64,000 nucleotides of DNA, from NCBI RefSeq assembly GCF_008124885.1, contig NZ_VNHX01000012.1, positions 1 to 64,000 of the forward strand. The letters run 5' to 3'. Of this stretch, positions 27,702 to 36,043 are shown in pieces. Each line of letters opens with the position of its first letter. Within the stretch, counting starts at the first letter, position 1. The stretch is from Sphingobacterium allocomposti. Lineage in GTDB: Bacteria > Bacteroidota > Bacteroidia > Sphingobacteriales > Sphingobacteriaceae. The position numbers and the translations under genes are program-made. A model generated the notes under the pieces. The model was given only the letters and a program-made list of their open reading frames with translations. It ran no database searches and was not told the origin of the DNA.

Positions 27702-28427
27702 GTGGCCGACAGCTTAGTCATCATTCCAACGTATAACGAAAAAGAAAATATCGAGAAGATCATTCGGACGGTCTTTTCGCTTGCGGTTCCTTTCGACATT
27801 CTTGTCGTCGATGACGGCTCGCCGGACGGAACAGCAGCAATAGTAAAAAACCTTCAGAACGAATATGGCGGGCAACTTTTTATAGAGGAGCGGAAGGGTA
27901 AGCTCGGCCTCGGAACGGCTTATCTACACGGCTTTCAATGGGCTCTTGGGCGCCACTACGGTTATATTTTTGAAATGGACGCCGATTTCAGTCACAATCC
28001 GCTGGATCTGATCCGGCTCAGGGAGGCCTGCCTAAAAGGGGCGGACATGGCGGTAGGTTCGCGGTATATCAAAGGGGTAAATGTTGTAAACTGGCCCATG
28101 AGCCGGGTCCTTATGTCCTATTTTGCATCGGTATACGTGCGGTTTATTATGCGGATAAAGGTACAGGACGCCACAGCCGGATTCGTTTGCTTCTCGAGAA
28201 AAGTGCTGGAAAAAATTCCACTTGAGCAGATTAGGTTCGTGGGATATGCTTTCCAGATCGAGATGAAATTTAAGGCTCTTCAATATGGCTTCCGGATTGA
28301 GGAAGTCCCTATTATTTTTACAGACCGTACAGAAGGCGTTTCAAAGATGAGCACACGTATCTTTCGGGAAGCGTTCTTTGGAGTCATCCAGCTAAAGGTA
28401 GAAAGCTGGTTTAAAAAGTATAATTAA
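27702..28427 (+). CDS. Polyprenol-phosphate mannosyl/glycosyltransferase (GT2, DPM1-like)
   Basis: 241 residues starting at GTG 27702. GT-A fold: IIPTYNEKENIEKII, VVDDGSPDGTA and the metal-binding MDADFSHNP. SRYIKGVNVVNWPMSR and GYAFQIEMKF are typical of polyprenol monophosphomannose synthases. It transfers a sugar from a nucleotide donor to a lipid phosphate on the cytoplasmic face. It lacks the C-terminal membrane domain present in many bacterial homologues, so it resembles the short DPM1 form. TATCTTTA (27667-27674) is a possible -7 box. ruvB follows 25 bp later. Confidence 0.9.
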   Translation: MADSLVIIPTYNEKENIEKIIRTVFSLAVPFDILVVDDGSPDGTAAIVKNLQNEYGGQLFIEERKGKLGLGTAYLHGFQWALGRHYGYIFEMDADFSHNPLDLIRLREACLKGADMAVGSRYIKGVNVVNWPMSRVLMSYFASVYVRFIMRIKVQDATAGFVCFSRKVLEKIPLEQIRFVGYAFQIEMKFKALQYGFRIEEVPIIFTDRTEGVSKMSTRIFREAFFGVIQLKVESWFKKYN

Positions 28428-28452
28428 TTCTATTGGCTTACGTTAAAGAAAT

Positions 28453-29478
28453 ATGATGAACGAGTATCTTGATCCGAATCCGGAAAGATTGAATCCTGTC
28501 GACAAAGACATCGAAAGAGCGCTCCGTCCACAGGTCTTTGAGGATTTTACGGGGCAGGAGAAAATATTGGAAAATCTGTCGATCTTTGTCAAGGCGGCTA
28601 AACTACGGGGGGAGGCGCTCGACCATGTTCTTCTACACGGCCCTCCGGGGCTGGGGAAGACGACTCTTTCCCATATTATCGCCAACGAGATGGGGGTGAA
28701 CATTAAAATTACCTCGGGGCCGGTCCTCGACAAACCCGGCGACCTGGCAGGGCTTTTGACCAACCTCGAAGAGGGAGACGTACTCTTTATCGACGAGATT
28801 CACAGATTAAGTCCGCTCGTCGAAGAATACCTGTATTCCGCGATGGAAGATTTTAAAATCGACATCATGCTTGAAACAGGACCAAACGCCCGCTCTGTTC
28901 AGATCTCCCTTAACCCGTTCACGTTGATAGGTGCAACCACGCGGTCGGGCTTATTGACATCGCCCCTCCGGGCACGTTTCGGAATTAACTCCAGGCTGCA
29001 ATATTACGACGCGAAGTTGCTGACAACCATTGTATTGCGATCGGCTACCATCTTACAAACGCCGATCAGCGAAGAAGGTGCCTACGAAATTGCGCGGCGG
29101 AGCCGGGGCACCCCCCGTATAGCAAATGCACTGCTGCGCAGGACGCGCGACTTTGCCCAAATAAAAGGAAACGGTTCTATCGACAAAGCCATAGCGCAAT
29201 ATGCGCTGAACGCCCTGAATGTGGACGAACATGGCCTGGACGAAATGGACAACCGCATCTTAGCTACAATCATTGATAAGTTTAAAGGGGGGCCGGTCGG
29301 ACTTAAAACGATCGCGACCGCGGTAGGTGAAGATGAAGGAACAATCGAAGAGGTCTATGAGCCCTTTCTTATACAGGAGGGGTATCTCATGCGTACATCC
29401 AGAGGCAGAGAGTGCACCGATCTGGCTTACCGGCATTTGGGAAAAGTCAATCTCAATAAAGGGAATACGTTGTTTTAG
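28453..29478 (+). CDS. ruvB: Holliday junction branch migration helicase RuvB
   Basis: 341 residues, standard length. With RuvA it drives branch migration at Holliday junctions. Motifs: Walker [10 protein letters not shown], Walker [11 protein letters not shown], sensor 1 and arginine-finger region [19 protein letters not shown], sensor 2 [19 protein letters not shown], and the C-terminal winged helix ([20 protein letters not shown]). Two adjacent ATGs open the gene; the first at 28453 was kept. ruvA and ruvC are not in the window. Confidence 0.97.
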   Translation: MMNEYLDPNPERLNPVDKDIERALRPQVFEDFTGQEKILENLSIFVKAAKLRGEALDHVLLHGPPGLGKTTLSHIIANEMGVNIKITSGPVLDKPGDLAGLLTNLEEGDVLFIDEIHRLSPLVEEYLYSAMEDFKIDIMLETGPNARSVQISLNPFTLIGATTRSGLLTSPLRARFGINSRLQYYDAKLLTTIVLRSATILQTPISEEGAYEIARRSRGTPRIANALLRRTRDFAQIKGNGSIDKAIAQYALNALNVDEHGLDEMDNRILATIIDKFKGGPVGLKTIATAVGEDEGTIEEVYEPFLIQEGYLMRTSRGRECTDLAYRHLGKVNLNKGNTLF

Positions 29479-29531
29479 CAGCGGCGGTCCGTTTCGCCGA
29501 TCGGATTGACACCGCGTGAAGCGGCCCGCTA

Positions 29532-30107
29532 TCATCCGGCGCCCTGAGCCGGCGGGCGTATCCTTTTTAACACGCGCTGCGCACGGCTGGTCAAAGCGGG
29601 CGTAGGGGTTGTGTTTAGCAGGAAATGTATCTGCGCCGCCAATTCATCCCTGACCCAGTCATGGCGGCTGCTTAAATTACTTAAGATATCAAGGCAGTTT
29701 ACCACTACTGCAACAGGACATGACGGATCAATAAGCCACTGAAAGCATTGTTCGATCCATACGGCCTCCTGCGCTTGTGTGTAAGGGATCGTGTTGCGGC
29801 GATCCGTGGAAGCCATACCGATCTTGGTGAAGCTACGTATGGCGCTCCAATTTTTTTGCTCTCCCAGGCGTGTGGTCAGGTCGCCGAAGACAGACGGTAT
29901 CTGCTCAGGTGCGTTCAATAGCACATGCTCCAGCATCCATGCTGCCCGGAACGCCACTTGCCTGTCTGTATGAAACGCATACCCGAGAAGGGCATCAAGG
30001 GTTAGGCCATGCTGCTGTATAAAAATAAGATTGAATTCGGCCGGCTTGAACCGGCGTATATCTTCTTTGAAGAAGTGTGTCCATCGTGCGTGCTTATCCT
30101 TCTCCAT
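29532..30107 (-). CDS. Conserved hypothetical protein, HEAT-repeat-like
   Basis: 191 residues, all-helical and rich in paired helices (QVAFRAAWMLEHVLL, CPVAVVVNCLDILSNL), reminiscent of HEAT or ARM repeats. No catalytic motif. It starts 14 bp inside the end of the RecD-like helicase gene, so the two are translationally coupled and may act together (inference). Arginine- and proline-rich tail (RAQRVLKRIRPP). Confidence 0.65.
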   Translation of the reverse strand: MEKDKHARWTHFFKEDIRRFKPAEFNLIFIQQHGLTLDALLGYAFHTDRQVAFRAAWMLEHVLLNAPEQIPSVFGDLTTRLGEQKNWSAIRSFTKIGMASTDRRNTIPYTQAQEAVWIEQCFQWLIDPSCPVAVVVNCLDILSNLSSRHDWVRDELAAQIHFLLNTTPTPALTSRAQRVLKRIRPPAQGAG

Positions 30108-31521
30108 AAAACTTCGGATTAAAGTTGACCAAAAACAGCTGCTGCGTCGCCCGTGTGATAGCGGTATACAGCCAACGTAAAAACTCGGTATTTAACATAT
30201 CGTCGTTCATGTAGCCCTGGTCGATAAACACGCACGGCCATTGTCCCCCCTGCGCCTTATGGCAGGTAACGGCGTATGCAAATTTTATCTGTAGGGCATT
30301 GTAATAAGGATCCTTCTTTATGGCCTCCAGCCGGTCTTTTTTCGTCGATATATCATTGTAATCTAGAGCTATAGACTCATACAGTTTTTGCTGCTGTTCA
30401 TATGGAAGGTTAGGCGAGTCGACGTAAATGCTGTCGAGGAGGACGCGGCATACAACCGGTTCGGGTTCGTCGTTGTCCATAAACTCCAGGGAGATATCGG
30501 CAAAACGGAATCCGTGCTGCTCATGTACGTTGCTGACTTTCCTGACTTTTGCCAGGTCGCCGTTGGCTATAAAGCCCGTGCTCTTTTCGTCGTGCTGCTG
30601 TAACCAGTAGTAATTGTTCCGGACCACCATGATAAAGTCGCCTCCGGTGATCTCCTCTTCCCGGAACAAGATCTGATTACGTATATGCTGGTTGTACATG
30701 TTTGCCGAGCGGTTTGATCGGCAGATAACCATCGTGTTTTCTATTCCAAACCGGTCATAGCTGTAATGAAGTCCCTCGATAAGCCGATCGCCGTTCATCC
30801 GGAAAATATCCTTGAATCCCTGCGTGTGAAACTGCGGAAAAGCAAGCGCATCGTCCTGGTTTTCAAGATCGATATCGTCTCGCACACGCGTCGCATTAAA
30901 TAAAATACCCGATTCGCGGTGCTGACGCACAACTTCCCGCAGCTCGTACGAATAGGTGTGCAAATGGTATTTGGACGACAGGTAACCGACATCCAGGGCT
31001 GGGCTTTGGATCATGCCTACCGGGGGGAGCTGCGCGCTGTCGCCGACGAACATCAGACAACAGCTATTTCCGGACTGTACGAATCGGATTAAGTCGTCGA
31101 GCAGACTATTCGAAAAAAGATCCGCATTGTTGTCGGATATCATAGAGGCCTCATCGACAATAAACAACGTATTCTCATGTACATTATCCGCTAATGTAAA
31201 GTCGAGGTCTACCGTCGAAGCCGACTTCTTGCGGTATATTTTTTTGTGAATGGTAAATGCCTTTTTCCCGGAGTAGTGGTTCATAACCTTTGCTGCACGG
31301 CCAGTAGGTGCCAATAGCACCGTTCTTTTGCCCAAGGCAGGAAGTGTCTTTACCAAGGCGCTGATTATCGTTGTCTTTCCGGTACCGGCGTATCCCTTCA
31401 GCACAAAACAGGACGAGGATCGAAACGTAGTCAGAAAGCCTTCCAGCAGCTCAAACACCTGTAACTGTTGCCGCGTGGGCTGCCAATCAAACTGTCCGAT
31501 AAGCAGGTTTCGAATATGCAT
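30094..31521 (-). CDS. RecD-like ATP-dependent DNA helicase (superfamily 1)
   Basis: About 475 residues from the ATG at 31521 (an upstream in-frame TTG at 31527 is less likely). Walker A GYAGTGKTTI, Walker B TLFIVDEASMI, motif III FVGDSAQLPPVG, and late motifs YAVTCHKAQGGQWPCVFID and YTAITRATQQLFLVNF place it in the RecD/Pif1/UvrD-like AAA_30 group. No nuclease domain is visible. Likely a DNA-repair helicase. TAACTTTG lies 3 nt before the ATG with ATTG 19 bp further up, fitting a leaderless transcript. Confidence 0.85.
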   Translation of the reverse strand: MHIRNLLIGQFDWQPTRQQLQVFELLEGFLTTFRSSSCFVLKGYAGTGKTTIISALVKTLPALGKRTVLLAPTGRAAKVMNHYSGKKAFTIHKKIYRKKSASTVDLDFTLADNVHENTLFIVDEASMISDNNADLFSNSLLDDLIRFVQSGNSCCLMFVGDSAQLPPVGMIQSPALDVGYLSSKYHLHTYSYELREVVRQHRESGILFNATRVRDDIDLENQDDALAFPQFHTQGFKDIFRMNGDRLIEGLHYSYDRFGIENTMVICRSNRSANMYNQHIRNQILFREEEITGGDFIMVVRNNYYWLQQHDEKSTGFIANGDLAKVRKVSNVHEQHGFRFADISLEFMDNDEPEPVVCRVLLDSIYVDSPNLPYEQQQKLYESIALDYNDISTKKDRLEAIKKDPYYNALQIKFAYAVTCHKAQGGQWPCVFIDQGYMNDDMLNTEFLRWLYTAITRATQQLFLVNFNPKFYGEG

Positions 31522-31524
31522 GGC

Positions 31525-31555
31525 CAAAGTTATTCAAAAGGTTGGTCAAATCAAT
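31525..31555 (-). promoter_or_regulatory. Promoter abutting the RecD-like gene
   Basis: Minus-strand ATTG (31552-31555), 19 bp and TAACTTTG (31525-31532) match TTTG-N19-TAnnTTTG with one mismatch. The -7 box ends 3 nt before the ATG. Confidence 0.5.
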
Positions 31556-31564
31556 TTGAAAAGC

Positions 31565-31572
31565 TAATTTTG
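31565..31572 (+). promoter_or_regulatory. -7 box of the DUF3822-rsmD-coaD unit
   Basis: TAATTTTG fits TAnnTTTG exactly, with TTGG (31542-31545) 19 bp upstream as a weak -33 element. The ATG is 34 bp downstream. Confidence 0.45.
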
Positions 31573-31606
31573 TTTACTTAAAAGGATACCACCAACCGCT
31601 GGCAAT

Positions 31607-32410
31607 ATGAGCAAGAAGTACACGTCGAAGAATTTCCATTTACACTATATACCGCAATATACGCTGTTAATAAAAACAGATTTCCTGGTCGACACTCTGC
31701 TTGTGCTGGACGAAAGCAATCATGTACAGGTGCTCTATTCGTATCCCGCGAACCAGCCTGATGGGGATGCCATAAAACTTCTCGGTCTTCCGTTTCAACA
31801 TATATTTATCAACGTCCCTGTCCAGAGCCTGGTGTTCATTCCCGACGATGTATTCGACGACAACGATAAACCGCTGTACCAGGAGTTTTTGCTGGATGAG
31901 CAGCCGGCAAGAACATACGAGTATCGGATACCGAACTTCGATATCATGGCTTGTTATCAGTTTGACCTACTATTGTACAACCGTTGGCGTGCCATCTTTC
32001 CAAACGCAAAATTTGTCGCCGACTTCCAGTGGATATTGGGTGGTGTACAGTCTCACATTCCGCTTCAGGGCGAAGTAGTTGGCACACATTTCAGAAATAC
32101 CCAGCTGGAACTTTTTGTCTTTAAGAATGGCGCATTTCAAATGTATAACATCTTCGATATCGATAATGAAAACGACCTCCATTACTTTATGTTAACGACC
32201 TTTAAGGCATTGGGCCTTTCGGCCCCGGTGCAGAAAATCCTGGTGTCGGGAATAGCACAAAATCATAGCTATGCCGAGGCATTACATCGCTTTTCCGAAA
32301 AGGTAGAGTTCATGAAAGCAAAGACGCCAATGTATGTAAGCGATGAGGAGATACGAAAAGATGTGGATTCTTTTAATCTTATGCTTGATTATCCGTTATG
32401 CGTATCATAG
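31607..32410 (+). CDS. DUF3822 family protein
   Basis: 267 residues, found mainly in Bacteroidota and usually beside rsmD and coaD, as here. The sequence has an alternating strand/helix pattern; segments such as DTLLVLDESNHVQVLY and QLELFVFKNGAFQMYNIFDI look like an actin-like (ASKHA) fold, which is a suggestion only. No nucleotide-binding motif is evident. Its last 13 bp overlap the start of rsmD, so the two are translated together. Role in RNA or CoA metabolism is untested. Confidence 0.75.
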   Translation: MSKKYTSKNFHLHYIPQYTLLIKTDFLVDTLLVLDESNHVQVLYSYPANQPDGDAIKLLGLPFQHIFINVPVQSLVFIPDDVFDDNDKPLYQEFLLDEQPARTYEYRIPNFDIMACYQFDLLLYNRWRAIFPNAKFVADFQWILGGVQSHIPLQGEVVGTHFRNTQLELFVFKNGAFQMYNIFDIDNENDLHYFMLTTFKALGLSAPVQKILVSGIAQNHSYAEALHRFSEKVEFMKAKTPMYVSDEEIRKDVDSFNLMLDYPLCVS

Positions 32411-32937
32411 GAGGACATCTTGGCGGACAGCGTCTGACACCGCCATCCAGCCTGCCGGTCCGACCGACAACGGACATCGCGAAGGAAGCTTTGTTTAATA
32501 TCTTAGAAAACCGGCTGGATATTGAGAACTGTACCTGTCTCGACCTTTTTACGGGCACGGGCAACATCAGCTTCGAGCTGTCGTCGCGGGGAGCAGTCGC
32601 TATTGATGCTGTGGACATTCATTTTAAATGCGTACAGTATATCAAAGAAACTGCTAAAAAACTGAATATAAATAATATACAAGCAAGAAAAGCAGACGTG
32701 CTTAAATTTATTTCTGCCTGCCGGACTTCTTATGATTTAATTTTTGCAGATCCTCCATACGATCTTCCGCAACTGCCGGGGCTAGCTAATGACATATGGA
32801 AGGCGGGCATACTGAACGCCGGTGGCATAATGGTTATTGAGCATCCGTCAACACGCGGCATGGCCGATTCGCCTATCTGGGTTGAAACAAGAAAGTATGG
32901 TTACTCTTCCTTTAGCTTTTATCAAAACGATCACTAA
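32398..32937 (+). CDS. rsmD: 16S rRNA (guanine966-N2)-methyltransferase RsmD
   Basis: 179 residues. SAM-dependent methyltransferase that modifies G966 of 16S rRNA in the assembled small subunit. Starts MRIIGGHLGGQRL, a typical RsmD opening. SAM-binding loop LDLFTGTGNISFELSSRGA and catalytic motif FADPPYDLP are present. Overlaps DUF3822 and is 12 bp from coaD; the DUF3822-rsmD-coaD order is a stable gene block. Confidence 0.95.
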   Translation: MRIIGGHLGGQRLTPPSSLPVRPTTDIAKEALFNILENRLDIENCTCLDLFTGTGNISFELSSRGAVAIDAVDIHFKCVQYIKETAKKLNINNIQARKADVLKFISACRTSYDLIFADPPYDLPQLPGLANDIWKAGILNAGGIMVIEHPSTRGMADSPIWVETRKYGYSSFSFYQNDH

Positions 32938-32949
32938 ACATCGACACTC

Positions 32950-33426
32950 ATGAAAATTGCCGTTTTTGCCGGTTCATTTGATCCTTTCACTATTGCACAC
33001 GAAGATCTTGTGCTACGGGGACTAAGCTTATTTGACAAAATAATTGTGGCGGTCGGCGTCAACAGCGCAAAAAAAGGGCTGTTGCCCCACCATATACGGG
33101 AGCAGGCTATACGGGAGGTGTTTCAATCAAACGAAAGGGTAGAAGTCAGGCAATTTTCAGGACTCACGGTATCGTTTTGTGAACAGGTGGGTGCCAGCTA
33201 CATGTTGCGGGGCCTCCGTAACACGAATGATTTCGAGTTTGAGAATGCGATCGCCCAGAATAACGCACAGCTATCACCGGCAGTAGAAACTTATTTCCTT
33301 ATGGCGAAATCGGGCTTAGCTCATATATCGTCCACAATCGTCCGCGACATCCTCGGCAATGGTGGCGACGTATCGGCATTGGTTCCCCGCTCGCTGTTGC
33401 CCTATCTATCTGCAGGAGAAGACTAG
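32950..33426 (+). CDS. coaD: Phosphopantetheine adenylyltransferase CoaD
   Basis: 158 residues. Catalyses the fourth step of coenzyme A synthesis, joining ATP and 4'-phosphopantetheine. The nucleotidyl-transfer motif reads FDPFTIAHEDL, so the glycine of the usual TxGH is alanine (T14-I-A-H17). Substrate motifs YMLRGLRNTNDFEFEN and the ISSTIVRDI-type C-terminal loop are normal. Its TAG stop is shared base-for-base on the other strand with the helicase stop (33423-33426, CTAG). Confidence 0.93.
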   Translation: MKIAVFAGSFDPFTIAHEDLVLRGLSLFDKIIVAVGVNSAKKGLLPHHIREQAIREVFQSNERVEVRQFSGLTVSFCEQVGASYMLRGLRNTNDFEFENAIAQNNAQLSPAVETYFLMAKSGLAHISSTIVRDILGNGGDVSALVPRSLLPYLSAGED

Positions 33427-34727
33427 GTCCGCCCCACCTTTACCTTTTTTCCTTTTATTTTCTGGCCGTTGGCCAGTTTAATAACGGCCGCCGCGATGGT
33501 CCTATCGATTGCCACAAACGCCTCGCGGTCTTTTACCTCAATTAAGCCGATCTGGTCTTTTTGTACGTCCGGTAGGTTAAGTAAGAAACCAACGATATCG
33601 ATCTTATTGATTTTGTCTTTTTTACCGCCGGTCAGATAAAGTGTAGCAAACGGAGAGTTTGGCGGGAGTGGATAGTCGCCTTCCAACGAAATGGATTGCG
33701 TGTCGGAGGACAGGTAGGGATATTCCTCTTCGGGCTTGAGGATGACAAATACTTCTCCGGTGGCCTGCATACGGGCCGTTCTACCGTTACGGTGTATAAA
33801 AGCGTCTTCCGTATAAGGCAGCTGATAATGAATAATGACATCGACATGCGGTATATCCAATCCGCGTGCAGCCAGGTCTGTGGTGATCAAAATACGGTTT
33901 GAGTCGTTCCTGAATTTGAGCAATGCCAACTCACGATCACTCTGTTCAAGTCCGCCGTGAAACAGATCATGAATAACGCCTCTGTCATCGAGCAGGTCGC
34001 TGATGTGATCGACCGCGTCGCGATGGTTACAGAATACGATTGTTTTCTTTTCTCCATTGATACATAACAAAGAGAAAAGTGCCTTAAGCTTATGCTGTGC
34101 AGGTGCAATAACTTTCTTAATGAATAGGCGGGGAGCTGCTGCGCGGTTGTCGGAAAAATCGACAGTGACAAAATTTCTTATCCCCGTGAACGCCGGAATT
34201 TCTGTCATTTTCGTTGCCGACGTCAAAATCCGGTTTGCTAAGCCACTTAGCTGCTCCACAAGGTATACCATTTGCCCATGAAAACCAAATTCGAGCGATT
34301 TGTCAAACTCATCAAGCACCAAGGTATGAATCGAAGAATAGTCGACATGCGCACGTTCGAAGTGGTACATCAGGCGTCCGGGGGTACCGATCAGTACCGC
34401 CGGCGGATGCGTCAATTTCCTTTTCTCTGCCTTGGTGTCGTTTCCGCCATATACACATACTGTTCTGTGGGCGGGGAGCGCTTTCCGCACGACCTGTTCA
34501 ATCTGCAAGGCCAGTTCGCGCGTAGGAACAACAATGACCGCCTGCACCGTGTCCGTGTCGGGCGACAGTAGCTTTCCCAACAGAAGCGTAAAGGCCAGGG
34601 TTTTTCCGGTTCCGGTAGGTGAATGAAGCACGAAGTCCTTGCCGGACTCGTATTGTTCCAATACGGCGCGCTGCATGTCGTTGAGGTCGGCGATCTGCAG
34701 CCGCTGTAAAATCTGTTGTTGTTCCAT
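33423..34727 (-). CDS. DEAD-box-type RNA helicase, DbpA-like
   Basis: 434 residues. Core helicase motifs: SPTGTGKT (36-42), PTRELA, GTPGR, motif II reading DEFD (139-142) in place of DEAD, SAT (TSATKMTEI) and HRNGRTAR. After the RecA domains a C-terminal DbpA-type RNA-binding domain (about 355-434; KIDIVGFLLNLPDVQKDQIG ... KGKKVKVGRT) points to 23S rRNA helix 92, the target of DbpA in ribosome assembly (established for the family). TATCTTTG sits 4 nt before the ATG, suggesting a leaderless mRNA. Confidence 0.88.
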   Translation of the reverse strand: MEQQQILQRLQIADLNDMQRAVLEQYESGKDFVLHSPTGTGKTLAFTLLLGKLLSPDTDTVQAVIVVPTRELALQIEQVVRKALPAHRTVCVYGGNDTKAEKRKLTHPPAVLIGTPGRLMYHFERAHVDYSSIHTLVLDEFDKSLEFGFHGQMVYLVEQLSGLANRILTSATKMTEIPAFTGIRNFVTVDFSDNRAAAPRLFIKKVIAPAQHKLKALFSLLCINGEKKTIVFCNHRDAVDHISDLLDDRGVIHDLFHGGLEQSDRELALLKFRNDSNRILITTDLAARGLDIPHVDVIIHYQLPYTEDAFIHRNGRTARMQATGEVFVILKPEEEYPYLSSDTQSISLEGDYPLPPNSPFATLYLTGGKKDKINKIDIVGFLLNLPDVQKDQIGLIEVKDREAFVAIDRTIAAAVIKLANGQKIKGKKVKVGRT

Positions 34728-34731
34728 TGAC

Positions 34732-34739
34732 CAAAGATA
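34732..34739 (-). promoter_or_regulatory. -7 box directly before the DbpA-like helicase gene
   Basis: Minus-strand TATCTTTG fits TAnnTTTG exactly and ends 4 nt before the ATG. No TTTG at -33. Confidence 0.5.
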
Positions 34740-34875
34740 CGCATTAATCGCGGAAATGAATATCCATGCTAAAACGTTAAAGAACGTTAAAACAGATTAG
34801 ACAAATCTTCCTGGCATAAGAGTTGATATGATATTAGTAATTCATAATTTAGGTTAATAATTGGTTAGTTAGTAG

Positions 34876-34908
34876 AAAGGCTTCAATCTCCCCGGTTGAA
34901 GCCTTTTT
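34876..34908 (+). terminator. Orphan plus-strand terminator
   Basis: AAAGGCTTCAA (34876-34886) pairs perfectly with TTGAAGCCTTT (34896-34906) around 9 nt and continues as TTTT. No plus-strand gene ends here: both neighbours are on the minus strand. In the 34728-34875 stretch before it I see only A/T-rich sequence with a direct AACGTTAAA repeat and no convincing reading frame, so a small RNA is possible. Confidence 0.75.
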
Positions 34909-34975
34909 TAATATGTGGGTATCCGGACACTCAAGCCAACTACTTCCATAAGGATAGGGAAAGCTGGTCGCTTCA

Positions 34976-35010
34976 CAAATAAAGGGGTGCCAGTAGAACG
35001 GCACCCCTTT
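34976..35010 (-). terminator. Terminator of the outer-membrane barrel gene
   Basis: On the minus strand AAAGGGGTGCC, 8 nt and GGCACCCCTTT form a perfect stem followed by ATTTG; 23 bp after the stop codon of the barrel gene. Confidence 0.75.
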
Positions 35011-35032
35011 AACAGAAAACTCTTGGAGTAGA

Positions 35033-35623
35033 TTAGAAGTAAAACTGTACGCCTATACTAGGAGCCAATGAGTTTGCATTTAATCCAAAGGTATTTGTCG
35101 TCCTGTCTAAAGTTTTATTCTTGTCAGATTCAAAATATAAACCCCTGACTTTTAGCTCGATTCCTACTTTGCTTGTGGGAAAGAAGGCAAAACCGGGAGC
35201 CAGTTCGACACCGTATCTCTCAAATTTAGCTTCGCTCTCGATGTTAGTTGTCGTGGTAGTTTTTCCCCATGCCATCGGTACGGATAATTGGGAGAAAAAC
35301 CTAAACTGTCCATCGCCAATATAATTTCTTACGAAAGGAGCTACCTGGAAAGCATTCGACTCTTGCGTAAAATCAGGATCGCCGGCCCTTTCCGTTTTGT
35401 TCCAGCTGTATCCTATACCTGTCCCAACAGCCCAGTTGTCGCTCACGAAGTAGCCCGCTGTCGGATTGATAGAGAAAGAATTCCCTTTGTTATCTGTATC
35501 TTTCACTTTAGAGGTTTCAAAGCCTACTTGTCCACCTACAATAAATTTACCCTTCTCTGTCTGTGCTTGAGAAGCGAAGGTTAATGCTGTTACAGCTGTT
35601 AGAGTTAAGAATAATTTTTTCAT
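35033..35623 (-). CDS. Small outer-membrane beta-barrel protein (OmpX-like)
   Basis: 196 residues from the ATG at 35623, chosen because a signal peptide (MKKLFLTLTAVTALTFASQAQ) begins there; an in-frame ATG 45 bp upstream is poorer. The mature part alternates hydrophobic strands with polar turns (KGKFIVGGQVGFETS, NWAVGTGIGYSW, SLAPSIGVQFYF ending in an aromatic residue), fitting an eight-stranded barrel. Function unknown; porin or adhesion roles are usual guesses. Has its own terminator. A 17-bp dyad lies just upstream. Confidence 0.85.
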   Translation of the reverse strand: MKKLFLTLTAVTALTFASQAQTEKGKFIVGGQVGFETSKVKDTDNKGNSFSINPTAGYFVSDNWAVGTGIGYSWNKTERAGDPDFTQESNAFQVAPFVRNYIGDGQFRFFSQLSVPMAWGKTTTTTNIESEAKFERYGVELAPGFAFFPTSKVGIELKVRGLYFESDKNKTLDRTTNTFGLNANSLAPSIGVQFYF

Positions 35624-35652
35624 AATGCTTGAATAAATGTTTATTAAAAAAT

Positions 35653-35669
35653 ATTGACTTTTCGTCAAT
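35653..35669. promoter_or_regulatory. Dyad ATTGAC-N5-GTCAAT upstream of the barrel gene
   Basis: A perfect 6-bp inverted repeat with 5-bp spacer, 30 bp before the ATG, where an operator or leader hairpin would lie. A related TCGTCAAC occurs at 35733-35740. Confidence 0.4.
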
Positions 35670-35966
35670 TATATTCAGACCGTTCAATATATATGCCAAC
35701 TAAGAGGGAAGTTTGTCATTAAAATGTTTGTTTCGTCAACTATTTAATATTCAACAAGTTTACTATTACGTATAAAAAAAGCAGATTATTTAGCGTGACA
35801 ATACGGCAATCGGGCTGCCATACTATGACAGTCGTCTAATTGGTATAGCAGTTGATGATGTAGATTTGTCAGTGGCACGGATGTCTGTATGGGGTGCGAG
35901 TTTTGATTGGCAGCGCCGATGATACAGTCGGCAATAGCGGGGTGCGCAAGGAGAGAAGGTAGCATG
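35670..35966. other. Gene-free stretch between dnaJ and the barrel gene
   Basis: Frames are short on both strands and no RNA fold or known element was recognised. The left part (to ~35800) is A/T-rich promoter-like DNA for the barrel gene; the right part is of higher G+C content and unexplained. Confidence 0.5.
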
Positions 35967-35996
35967 TAAAAAAGGGAAACCGATGGCTTCCCTTTA
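35967..35996 (-). terminator. Terminator of the grpE-dnaJ operon
   Basis: Minus-strand AAGGGAA, a loop and TTCCCTT, then TTTT. It lies 48 bp after the dnaJ stop codon. Confidence 0.75.
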
Positions 35997-36043
35997 TATT
36001 GGCAGGATGATAACCCCGCTGTGGTTTCTATTTTTATATATAG

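Noticed and set aside
35881-35922. 13-codon frame in the gap between dnaJ and the barrel gene
   Set aside because: Too short, no ribosome site and no terminator.
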